From positions 1-9,212 of the forward strand of contig JADZDV010000169.1 of assembly GCA_020850915.1 (NCBI GenBank): a stretch of 9,212 bases of DNA, given 5' to 3'. The notes under the pieces are model-generated. The model was not told the origin of the DNA, ran no database searches, and saw only the letters and a program-made list of their open reading frames with translations. The translations under genes were made by a program, and so were the position numbers. Shown in pieces: positions 1 to 5,603 of the stretch. Positions within the stretch are counted from its first letter, which is position 1; every line of letters begins with the position of its first letter. The stretch comes from Chloroflexota bacterium (GTDB lineage: Bacteria; Chloroflexota; UBA6077; JADZDV01).

Positions 1-85
1 CGAGCTTCTTCCGCCGCAGGGCCGGGAAATCGTATCGCTCCTCCCAGTCGACGGCGAAGGGACCTTTCGCGTACTTGCCTGCCAT
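1..85 (-). CDS. N-terminus of a possible M24 (aminopeptidase P-like) protein, partial
   Basis: Only the first 28 codons are present; the gene runs off the left edge. The translation begins MAGKYAKGPFAVDWEERYDF and continues PALRRKKL. A 'DWEERYDFxxLRRxRL' opening resembles, from memory, the start of creatinase/Xaa-Pro peptidase-like M24 proteins, where a charged arginine-rich helix precedes the creatinase N-domain. No catalytic residue lies inside the window, so the family call is tentative. The start is well supported: a GGAG Shine-Dalgarno (91-94) lies 5 nt upstream of the ATG at 85-83. The gene is on the same strand as the upstream Nudix gene but 285 bp away, so it probably has its own promoter. 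Confidence 0.5.
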   Translation of the reverse strand, partial: MAGKYAKGPFAVDWEERYDFPALRRKKL

Positions 86-370
86 GCTCACTCCAGAGTT
101 GATTCGGAACGTGGCCCCGTGGCCTAACAAGCAATCTTACCCCGCTGCGCGACCGGTCTTCGCTCAGGGCCCGGCCGAAGGCGAGGCCGCCCGTCATCAG
201 CCGCTCCGAGTTCCGACAAGTATGTCTCGCCCGCGGGGCGATGAGTGTGCTCGCCGCTCCTGGGAGACGCTCGCCCCGTGCTGCCGCCGAGGCCGGTGCT
301 CGCGCGGCGGCTCGCGGAAGCTGTCCCCTTGCCGGGGCGCGACGTCGATCAGCGCCGGCGCGATCCCGGT
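86..370. other. Gene-free stretch between the left-edge gene and the Nudix gene
   Basis: These 285 bases hold no convincing gene. Open frames exist on both strands, but their products are dominated by Arg, Ser, Pro, Gly and Ala with no recognisable domain, as expected by chance in GC-rich DNA. Structure seen: a perfect 10-bp palindrome GCGCCGGCGC (352-361), just beyond the Nudix stop codon, and a 5-bp-stem, 3-nt-loop hairpin CGCCC/GGGCG (228-240). Neither is followed by a T tract. The left end (86-140) should hold the promoter of the left-edge gene. Confidence 0.5.
134..139 (-). promoter_or_regulatory. Candidate -10 box for the left-edge gene
   Basis: TAAGAT on the minus strand lies about 50 nt upstream of the ATG at 85. 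This would give a leader of about 40 nt that carries the GGAG ribosome binding site. No convincing -35 hexamer is visible at 16-19 bp, so the call rests on the -10 match and its position. Confidence 0.25.
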
Positions 371-1012
371 TCAGACGTCCGGGTCGACTTCACCCGGGAG
401 CAGCACGCCCGGTAGGGGCGGCTCGCCACCGGCCAGGTTGACGATCTGTCGGATCAGGCGAGCCGTGGCGCCCCAGATCTTGTGATGGCCAAAGCGATAG
501 AAGCCGATCCGACGCCGCACGCCTCGCAGGTCCCAGAACTCCTCCTCGGCCGTCTCGGCCCGCAGCAGCAGCTCGAACGGCACCTCGATCAGCTCCGCCA
601 CTTCGGCTGGGTTGACCACGAAGGCCGGCCGCTCGCGTGCCCAGGCCGCGAAGGCGAGCAGGATGAAGTTCGAGGCCCGGGTGAACGCTGGGGCGAGATC
701 ACCGAGGATCTCCAGTCGATCGGTCGCCACGCCAACCTCCTCGCGCGTCTCGCGCAGCGCCGCTTCGAGTGTGGAGAAGTCCAGCGGGTCGATCCGTCCC
801 CCGGGCATGGAGATCTGTCCCGCGTGCACGCGGAGGTTCGGGTTGCGCCGCGTGAGCACCAGATGCGGCTCGCCATCGATCGGGTAGAAGAGCGCGAGGA
901 CGGCGCCGTAGCGGGCGCCGGGGAACGCTTCCTCAAGCGCACCAGCCTCGGTTCGCAGATGGGCGATGCAGTCCAGGCCGAGCTTGAGGCGGACGAGCGA
1001 CGGGGGCAGCAC
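371..1012 (-). CDS. Nudix hydrolase, CoA pyrophosphatase-like subgroup
   Basis: This 213-aa protein is a complete Nudix hydrolase. Residues 51-72 (LVLTRRNPNLRVHAGQISMP plus GG) closely follow the NudL/CoA-type signature LLTxRSxxLRxHxGQxxFPGG, with Met replacing the usual Phe before Pro-Gly-Gly. The Nudix box follows at 71-95, with GGRIDPLD, AALRETREEVGV and the metal-binding R87-E88 and E91-E92. The C-terminal part contains HHKIWGATARLIRQI, matching the 'IWGxTAxI' helix of CoA pyrophosphatases. The family usually cleaves CoA and derivatives to 4'-phosphopantetheine and 3',5'-ADP, with Mg or Mn; the actual substrate is not shown by sequence. The start is GTG at 1012-1010. No in-frame ATG or GTG lies between it and the divergent TPR start, and no Shine-Dalgarno precedes it, but an extended -10 ends 6 nt upstream, suggesting a leaderless mRNA. 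Length fits the family (about 190-220 aa). Confidence 0.9.
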   Translation of the reverse strand: MLPPSLVRLKLGLDCIAHLRTEAGALEEAFPGARYGAVLALFYPIDGEPHLVLTRRNPNLRVHAGQISMPGGRIDPLDFSTLEAALRETREEVGVATDRLEILGDLAPAFTRASNFILLAFAAWARERPAFVVNPAEVAELIEVPFELLLRAETAEEEFWDLRGVRRRIGFYRFGHHKIWGATARLIRQIVNLAGGEPPLPGVLLPGEVDPDV

Positions 1013-1018
1013 GGGGCA

Positions 1019-1027
1019 AGCGTAGCA
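1019..1027 (-). promoter_or_regulatory. Extended -10 (TGCTACGCT) directly upstream of the Nudix start
   Basis: On the minus strand TGC-TACGCT is followed by six bases (TGCCCC) and then the GTG start codon. That spacing would put the transcription start at or within a base or two of the start codon. No Shine-Dalgarno is present, which is consistent with leaderless translation. No clear -35 hexamer is seen; extended -10 promoters can work without one. Confidence 0.45.
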
Positions 1028-1069
1028 GAGGGCCCGGGCCTGGCGGACGACGGCAGGCCGCCAGCCGAC

Positions 1070-1078
1070 TGCTAGAAT
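1070..1078 (+). promoter_or_regulatory. Extended -10 (TGCTAGAAT) directly upstream of the TPR gene start
   Basis: TGC-TAGAAT is separated from the ATG at 1084 by five bases (GCGGC). Transcription starting the usual 6-8 nt after the -10 would begin at the start codon, so the mRNA is probably leaderless. There is no purine-rich ribosome binding site. A -35 at 17 bp would be ACGGCA (1050-1055), only a half match to TTGACA. The box faces the equivalent element of the divergent Nudix gene about 45 bp away. Confidence 0.5.
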
Positions 1079-1083
1079 GCGGC

Positions 1084-1593
1084 ATGTGCCAGGATCAGCT
1101 CCGGCCAGATCACGTCGAGGCGCTCACGATGTGGCAGCGGGGCTTTCGTCGTCAGATGACTGGCGACCTGGACGGCGCGGAGCAGCTCTATCGCTCGTCC
1201 ATCGAGCGGCACCCGACAGGGGAGGCCTGGACGTTTCTCGGCTGGGTTGCCTCGTTCCGGGGCGACCTCGATCGCGCCATCGAGTGCTGTAAGCAAGCCA
1301 TCGGCGTGGACCCGGATTACGGCAATCCCTACAACGATATCGGGGCCTACATGATCGAGCGCGGTGAGTGTGAGGCGGCGATCTCCTGGCTGGAGCGGGC
1401 AACCCGTGCGTCGCGCTACGAGTCGCCCGCGTATCCCTGGACCAACCTGGGCCGCGCCTTCGAGCGGCTCGGGCGAGTGGCCGACGCGGTCGCGCACTAC
1501 CGGCGCGCACTGGAGCTAGAGCCCCGCTACGCCGCCGCCACCGACGCCCTCGAACGCCTCCTCGCGCGCCGAAACGGGCATCCGAAGCTGTGA
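1084..1593 (+). CDS. Four-repeat TPR protein
   Basis: This 169-aa soluble protein is built almost wholly of tetratricopeptide repeats. Four 34-residue units can be read at roughly 13-45, 46-79, 80-113 and 117-150. They show the typical pattern: small residue at position 8 and 20, A at 27 and P at 32, as in 'GDLDRAIECCKQAIGVDPDYG' (split over residues 60-80) and 'LGRVADAVAHYRRALELEPR' (129-148). There is no signal peptide, membrane segment or catalytic domain, so it is presumably a protein-binding scaffold; the partner is unknown. Cysteines at 2, 68, 69 and 96 are not arranged as an obvious metal site. The start ATG at 1084 is supported by the -10 box just upstream and by absence of a better in-frame start. 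It is divergent from the Nudix gene and convergent with the MmgE/PrpD gene, so it is monocistronic and gives no functional clue by neighbourhood. Confidence 0.88.
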   Translation: MCQDQLRPDHVEALTMWQRGFRRQMTGDLDGAEQLYRSSIERHPTGEAWTFLGWVASFRGDLDRAIECCKQAIGVDPDYGNPYNDIGAYMIERGECEAAISWLERATRASRYESPAYPWTNLGRAFERLGRVADAVAHYRRALELEPRYAAATDALERLLARRNGHPKL

Positions 1594-1626
1594 GGCAGAC
1601 CCTCTTCGCCCATAACACTCAATCGT

Positions 1627-1647
1627 ATGGTGGGCAGTACCCACCAT
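1627..1647. terminator. Perfect 8-bp inverted repeat between convergent genes
   Basis: ATGGTGGG (1627-1634), a 5-nt loop CAGTA, and CCCACCAT (1640-1647) form a perfect hairpin, 34 nt past the TPR stop codon. It is followed on the plus strand only by TTTG, with no proper T tract, so a classical intrinsic terminator is not demonstrated. Being symmetric and lying between convergent genes, it could act for both strands or be a protein-binding palindrome. Confidence 0.45.
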
Positions 1648-1658
1648 TTGTGGTTTGA

Positions 1659-1676
1659 TGCCACCTGGCAGTGGCA
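1659..1676. repeat. Second inverted repeat in the convergent spacer
   Basis: TGCCAC (1659-1664) and GTGGCA (1671-1676) form a perfect 6-bp stem with a 6-nt loop, 11 nt after the first hairpin. The whole spacer 1594-1742 has visibly less GC than the genes around it and carries no credible gene. Together the two stems may make a tandem bidirectional termination region. Confidence 0.35.
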
Positions 1677-1742
1677 GGCAGTGTCCACCGTACGGTTCGC
1701 TCGTTCGGATATGTTCGCCAGACAGTTCCAGAATGAACGCTT

Positions 1743-3113
1743 CTACTCGAGCGGCACGAGTAGCTCGGCGATCGCGCCGATGTCTTCCAGCTTGTCCACA
1801 TTGCGAACCAGCTCCAGCAGACGGTCCTGCTTAAAGGCTGGGAGAAATGGCCAGACGAGGTCGCGGTACTTGGCCTCGAGGCCGGCGTCGGACATCGGGT
1901 TGTCGGGTGTGCCTGTCGCCGCGTCGATGCGCTTGGTCAGGACGCGGCCATCGCTGAGGCGAATGGTGATGATGGCCTGCTCCTCCCTCAGCGAGGGATC
2001 GACCTCTGCGCTCACCTTGCGCTGGAGAGCGACGGCTTCAGGGTTCGTGACGGCCTCGTCGGAGAACTGGCTTGGACCTGCCGCGCCCTCGATCAACGCC
2101 ATCGCCGCGCAATGGTAGATGCTGAACTTGCCTTCCAGGCCGACGCGCGGCTCCCGCTTGCCGGTCAGCTCCAGGACGAGCGGGTGGACCTTCATCTCGA
2201 TCGCTTCGACCTGCTCGGCGGTGAGTCCGTACTCATTGCGGAGCAGACGCACGCCGTCAATGCCAGGATGGGTGACGACGCCGCAGGCGTACGGCTTGAT
2301 GCCGTTGCGGGGAAAGGCCCAGCGCTCGCCCAAGCCCTCCGTGAGCTGGTCGTAGTCCTGGACGGTCGACAGGACATTGCAGAAGCCGCGTGGTGCCTCG
2401 AGCGAACGCTCTGAGCTGTCGAAACCCTGGCTGGCCAGCAGCGCGCTCAGAATTCCGTTCGCCGCGGCTTTGCCGACGTGCAGCGACTTTGTCATGAAGC
2501 CGAACTGCTCGCGGAGTCCGGCTGCCTGCGACGAGGCCATGCCGATCGACCAGTTGACGCGCTGCGCGTCCAGGTCCAGCAGTTTCGCGGCGGCCACCGC
2601 GGCGCCGAAAACGCCGGCCGTGCCGGTGATGTGCCAGCCGACGTCGTAGTGGGCCGGGTAGACGGACATGCCGATCCGGCACTCGACCTCGAAGCCCGCG
2701 GCGAACGCGGCGATCAGCGCTCGACCTGAGAGGCTCCGCCACTCCGCGATCGGGAGCGCCGCCGCCATGGGCGAGCCGGTCGGGTGGATGATCGTCGGCA
2801 GGTGGGTGTCGTCATAGTCGAGCACGTGGGAGGCGATGCCGTTCACGAGCGCGGCGTGGTGGACGGAGGTCCGCACCGTCGTGCCAAGCACCGATGCCCG
2901 CGGCTCGCCGCCGAGGAGCTGCACGATGGCCAACGCGTGCTGTACAGCGGGCTCGTCGCTCGCGCCGATCACCAGCCCCAGGTGGTCCAGTAGACAACGC
3001 TTGCTCTCGCGGACCACCATCTCCGGCAAGTCTTCAAATCGGAGCGACGCCGCCCAGCTTGCCAGGCGGGCGGTCGGTCCAACCGCGGCGGACGGCGCCG
3101 GTGCAGTCGACAT
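1743..3113 (-). CDS. MmgE/PrpD family protein
   Basis: This complete 456-aa protein belongs to the MmgE/PrpD family, which includes 2-methylcitrate dehydratase (PrpD), MmgE, cis-aconitate decarboxylase and many uncharacterised members. Family landmarks are all present: NGIASHVLDYDDTH (91-104), HPTGSPMAAALPIAE (110-124), GWHITGTAGVFGAAVAAAKL (159-178), GMASSQAAG and FGFMTKSLHVGKAA (191-217), and NGIKPYACGVVTHPGID (270-286). The helical domain (about 10-260 plus the C-terminus) and the smaller lid domain (about 260-400) are both intact. The protein is probably cytosolic. No methylcitrate synthase, lyase or CoA-transferase gene is nearby, so the substrate cannot be assigned and 'prpD' is not justified. 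Start: ATG at 3113 with AGGAG (3123-3127) 9 nt upstream. It is divergent from the helicase gene. Confidence 0.93.
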   Translation of the reverse strand: MSTAPAPSAAVGPTARLASWAASLRFEDLPEMVVRESKRCLLDHLGLVIGASDEPAVQHALAIVQLLGGEPRASVLGTTVRTSVHHAALVNGIASHVLDYDDTHLPTIIHPTGSPMAAALPIAEWRSLSGRALIAAFAAGFEVECRIGMSVYPAHYDVGWHITGTAGVFGAAVAAAKLLDLDAQRVNWSIGMASSQAAGLREQFGFMTKSLHVGKAAANGILSALLASQGFDSSERSLEAPRGFCNVLSTVQDYDQLTEGLGERWAFPRNGIKPYACGVVTHPGIDGVRLLRNEYGLTAEQVEAIEMKVHPLVLELTGKREPRVGLEGKFSIYHCAAMALIEGAAGPSQFSDEAVTNPEAVALQRKVSAEVDPSLREEQAIITIRLSDGRVLTKRIDAATGTPDNPMSDAGLEAKYRDLVWPFLPAFKQDRLLELVRNVDKLEDIGAIAELLVPLE

Positions 3114-3142
3114 ACGTGCTCACTCCTGTCTCGGATCGTCGT

Positions 3143-3153
3143 GTTTGCCAAAC
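3143..3153. repeat. GTTTG-C-CAAAC palindrome in the divergent promoter region
   Basis: An 11-bp perfect interrupted palindrome lies about 30 nt upstream of the MmgE/PrpD start. It overlaps the proximal edge of that gene's candidate extended -10 (minus strand, 3152-3160). An operator covering the transcription start is a reasonable guess, but a palindrome this short can occur by chance. Confidence 0.25.
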
Positions 3154-3160
3154 GCTAGCA
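3152..3160 (-). promoter_or_regulatory. Candidate extended -10 (TGCTAGCGT) for the MmgE/PrpD gene
   Basis: TGC-TAGCGT on the minus strand matches the TGCTAnnnT form seen at the Nudix and TPR genes. Initiation here would give a leader of about 30 nt that contains the AGGAG ribosome binding site. No -35 hexamer is apparent. Confidence 0.35.
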
Positions 3161-3239
3161 CAGCCGAGTCCGCGGGCGGCGCACCGTTCCGCCAGCCTGC
3201 CGGTGGGACTGAACCGACCGCGAGCGTGCCCGTGGCAGG

Positions 3240-3245
3240 TATACT
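3240..3245 (+). promoter_or_regulatory. Candidate -10 box (TATACT) for the helicase-riboflavin operon
   Basis: TATACT is five of six matches to the TATAAT consensus and lies 36 nt upstream of the helicase GTG start. Initiation near 3252 would leave about 30 nt of leader with the GGAGG ribosome binding site inside. A -35 match at 16-18 bp is not evident. This is the only plausible promoter seen ahead of the helicase and rib genes. Confidence 0.45.
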
Positions 3246-3267
3246 TCTCTTGATGTATCCCCAGCCC

Positions 3268-3272
3268 GGAGG
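3268..3272 (+). promoter_or_regulatory. Ribosome binding site fixing the helicase GTG start
   Basis: GGAGG lies 9 nt upstream of the GTG at 3282. The nearby upstream ATG at 3253 is in another frame, so this site supports the GTG as the true start. Confidence 0.6.
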
Positions 3273-3281
3273 CCCCTGGTC

Positions 3282-5600
3282 GTGCGCGCCCTGAAGGGAC
3301 TCAATCCCGCTCAGCAGGAAGCCGTCAGCACGGTCAACGGGCCGCTCTTGATCCTTGCCGGACCTGGCTCGGGCAAGACGCGAGTCATCGTTCACCGAGT
3401 CGCCTATCTGCTGGAGTCGGCCGCCGCCGCGCCCGAGGAGGTGCTGGCGGTGACCTTCACGAACAAAGCCGCGCGCGAGATGCGCGAGCGCCTGGAGGCG
3501 CTTGTCGGTCGCGCCGCCTATGGCCTGACGGTCGGCACGTTCCATGCGACCTGCGCGCGCTGGCTGCGTCGTGATGGCGTCCAGATCGGGATCGATCCCT
3601 CGTTCGCGATCTACGACGATCGCGACCAGATGGACCTGATGAAGGAGATCCTGCGTGAGCTGTCGATCGACGAGAAGCGCTGGACGCCTCGCACGGTCCT
3701 CCACGAGATCTCCTCAGCCAAGAGCGAGCACGTGGGCCCGCTCGAGTATTCGGAGCGCGCCACCGGCCGCTTCCAGGACATCGTGGCGCGCTGCTACCAC
3801 CGCTACCAGGCGATGCTGCGTGAGAACCACGCGGTCGATTTCGACGACCTGCTCGGCCTGGTGGTCCGGCTGTTCACTGAGCAGCCGCGCACCCTGGCGC
3901 GCTACCAGGACCGCTACCGCTACATCCTGGTGGACGAGTTCCAGGACACGAACGTCGTTCAGTACCAACTGGTCAAGCTGCTCGCAAGCCGCTGGCGGAA
4001 CATCTGCGTGGTGGGCGACCCGGACCAGTCGATCTACGGCTGGCGCAAGGCGGACCTGCGCAACATTCTGAACTTTGAGCACGACTACCCGGAGCTAAAG
4101 GTCGTCCGGCTCGAGCAGAACTACCGCTCCACGCAGCGCATTCTGGATGTGGCGCAATCGGTCATCCGCGCCAACACCCTCCGCAAAGAAAAGGACCTCT
4201 GGACGGAGAACGTGGAGGGCACGCCGGCCACGCTCTACGGGGCGTACGATGAGCGTGACGAGGCGCTCTACATCGTGCGGGAGGTGGAGCGCGGACTTTC
4301 CCGGGGCGGTCGCCTGAGCGACTACGCGGTCATGTACCGCACCAACGCGCAGTCCCGAGCGCTGGAAGAGTCCATGGTGCGGGCAGGAGTGCCGTACCGG
4401 CTGGTCGGCGGCACGCGGTTCTACGAGCGCAAGGAGATCAAGGACCTCATCGCCTACCTGCGGCTGGTCCAGAACCCGTACGATGGCGTGTCTTTGCAGC
4501 GCGTCATCAACACTCCGCCGCGCGGCATCGGCGTCAAGACGGTGAGCGAGCTGTTCCGCTGGGCGAAATCGCTGCGTGTCAGCGCCTACGAGGCGCTGCT
4601 GATGCTGTCCGGCCGGGCCAGCGGCTCGCCCGAGGTCGAGGAGGCAGCCTCGGACACGCGGCTTGCGCCGATCGGCCTGAACAGCCGCGCGCGGCAGGCG
4701 CTGGCCGACTTTACCGGGCGGCTTGAAGCGCTGCGTCTGCCGGAGAGGGGTGAGACGCTGGAGCTTCGCTTCGATCGGCTGCTGTTCGCGATCGGCTACG
4801 AGCGCTACCTGCGCGACGGGACTGAGGAGGGCGAGGAGCGCTGGCAGAACGTCCTGGAGTTACGGGTCAAGTCGCGGGACTACGACGATCTTGAGCCCGA
4901 GGTGGCGCTCCAGCGGTTCCTGGAGGAAGTTGCGCTGGTCCAGGACGTCGACAGCATGGACACGCGCTCGGAGGCGGTGACGCTGATCACCCTACATGCT
5001 GCCAAAGGGCTCGAGTTCCCCTGCGTCTTTCTGACCGGCCTGGAAGAGGGGCTCTGCCCGCACATCCGCGCCTTCGACGATCCGGCGCAGCTTGAAGAGG
5101 AGCGGCGGCTGTTCTACGTCGGTGTCACGCGGGCGATGCGCCAGCTCTACCTGATCTTCTCGCTCCATCGGACGCAGTTCGGCACGGGCGGCGGACGCGA
5201 CCCGTCACGCTTCCTGCGCGACATTCCCGCGGAGCTGGTGGAGCTGGCGAACGACGTCCGCCGCCGCTCCGAGCCGAGACCGCCGCCGCGCGACGAGTGG
5301 AGCCAGGAGCCGGTCATACGCCGCGCCCCGTCAGCCGTGGCCGGCGACTGGGGCCAGATTCAGCCGGCGGTGGCGCGCTCACGTGAGCCCGGGCCGCCGG
5401 ACGACTTCTCGCAGGTCCGGCGCCACGAGCGGACGCTGGAGTTCGGCAAGGGCGACGCCGTGCGGCATCCGCGGTACGGCGATGGCATCGTGGTCGAGAG
5501 TCGGCTCGTGGGGGACGACGAGCAGGTCACCGTGCTGTTCAAGAGCGAGCAAGCGCCCAAGAAGTTCTCGATGAGCTTTGCGCCGCTGCGCCGGGTCTGA
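3282..5600 (+). CDS. pcrA: UvrD/PcrA-type ATP-dependent 3'-5' DNA helicase
   Basis: This 772-aa superfamily 1A helicase carries every diagnostic motif. They are the Q motif LNPAQQEAV (7-15), Walker A AGPGSGKT (26-33), motif Ia FTNKAA (59-64), TFHA (86-89), Walker B DEFQDT (218-223), motif III GDPDQSIYGWRKAD (245-258), motif IV QNYRST (279-284), motif V HAAKGLEF (572-579) and motif VI RLFYVGVTRA (609-618). A linker rich in Arg and Pro leads to a C-terminal Tudor-like domain (about 721-772, FGKGDAVRHPRYGDGIV...), which in PcrA/UvrD contacts RNA polymerase. The protein unwinds DNA in nucleotide excision and mismatch repair, removes blocked forks, and acts in transcription-coupled repair. Length fits PcrA/UvrD (about 720-780 aa). 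Motif III reads WRKAD where most relatives have WRGAD, a minor change. Start: GTG at 3282 with GGAGG upstream. The stop lies 3 nt before ribD, so the two are probably cotranscribed. Confidence 0.97.
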   Translation: MRALKGLNPAQQEAVSTVNGPLLILAGPGSGKTRVIVHRVAYLLESAAAAPEEVLAVTFTNKAAREMRERLEALVGRAAYGLTVGTFHATCARWLRRDGVQIGIDPSFAIYDDRDQMDLMKEILRELSIDEKRWTPRTVLHEISSAKSEHVGPLEYSERATGRFQDIVARCYHRYQAMLRENHAVDFDDLLGLVVRLFTEQPRTLARYQDRYRYILVDEFQDTNVVQYQLVKLLASRWRNICVVGDPDQSIYGWRKADLRNILNFEHDYPELKVVRLEQNYRSTQRILDVAQSVIRANTLRKEKDLWTENVEGTPATLYGAYDERDEALYIVREVERGLSRGGRLSDYAVMYRTNAQSRALEESMVRAGVPYRLVGGTRFYERKEIKDLIAYLRLVQNPYDGVSLQRVINTPPRGIGVKTVSELFRWAKSLRVSAYEALLMLSGRASGSPEVEEAASDTRLAPIGLNSRARQALADFTGRLEALRLPERGETLELRFDRLLFAIGYERYLRDGTEEGEERWQNVLELRVKSRDYDDLEPEVALQRFLEEVALVQDVDSMDTRSEAVTLITLHAAKGLEFPCVFLTGLEEGLCPHIRAFDDPAQLEEERRLFYVGVTRAMRQLYLIFSLHRTQFGTGGGRDPSRFLRDIPAELVELANDVRRRSEPRPPPRDEWSQEPVIRRAPSAVAGDWGQIQPAVARSREPGPPDDFSQVRRHERTLEFGKGDAVRHPRYGDGIVVESRLVGDDEQVTVLFKSEQAPKKFSMSFAPLRRV

Positions 5601-5603
5601 GGC

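Noticed and set aside
75..485. Plus-strand open frame of 136 codons across the left gap
   Set aside because: Its product is rich in Arg, Ser, Pro and Gly without any domain, it overlaps the end of the Nudix gene antisense, and it has no ribosome binding site.
482..1075. Plus-strand 197-codon frame opposite the Nudix gene
   Set aside because: It is the antisense shadow of a gene with clear catalytic motifs; its own product matches no family pattern.
3114..3281. FMN riboswitch ahead of the helicase-rib operon
   Set aside because: The conserved FMN aptamer segments are not visible on the plus strand and the interval is barely long enough; a covariance-model search would settle it.
4016..4057. 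Motif III WRKAD in place of WRGAD in the helicase as evidence of a divergent function
   Set aside because: All other SF1A motifs and the Tudor-like domain are canonical, and a single change at this position is within expected variation.
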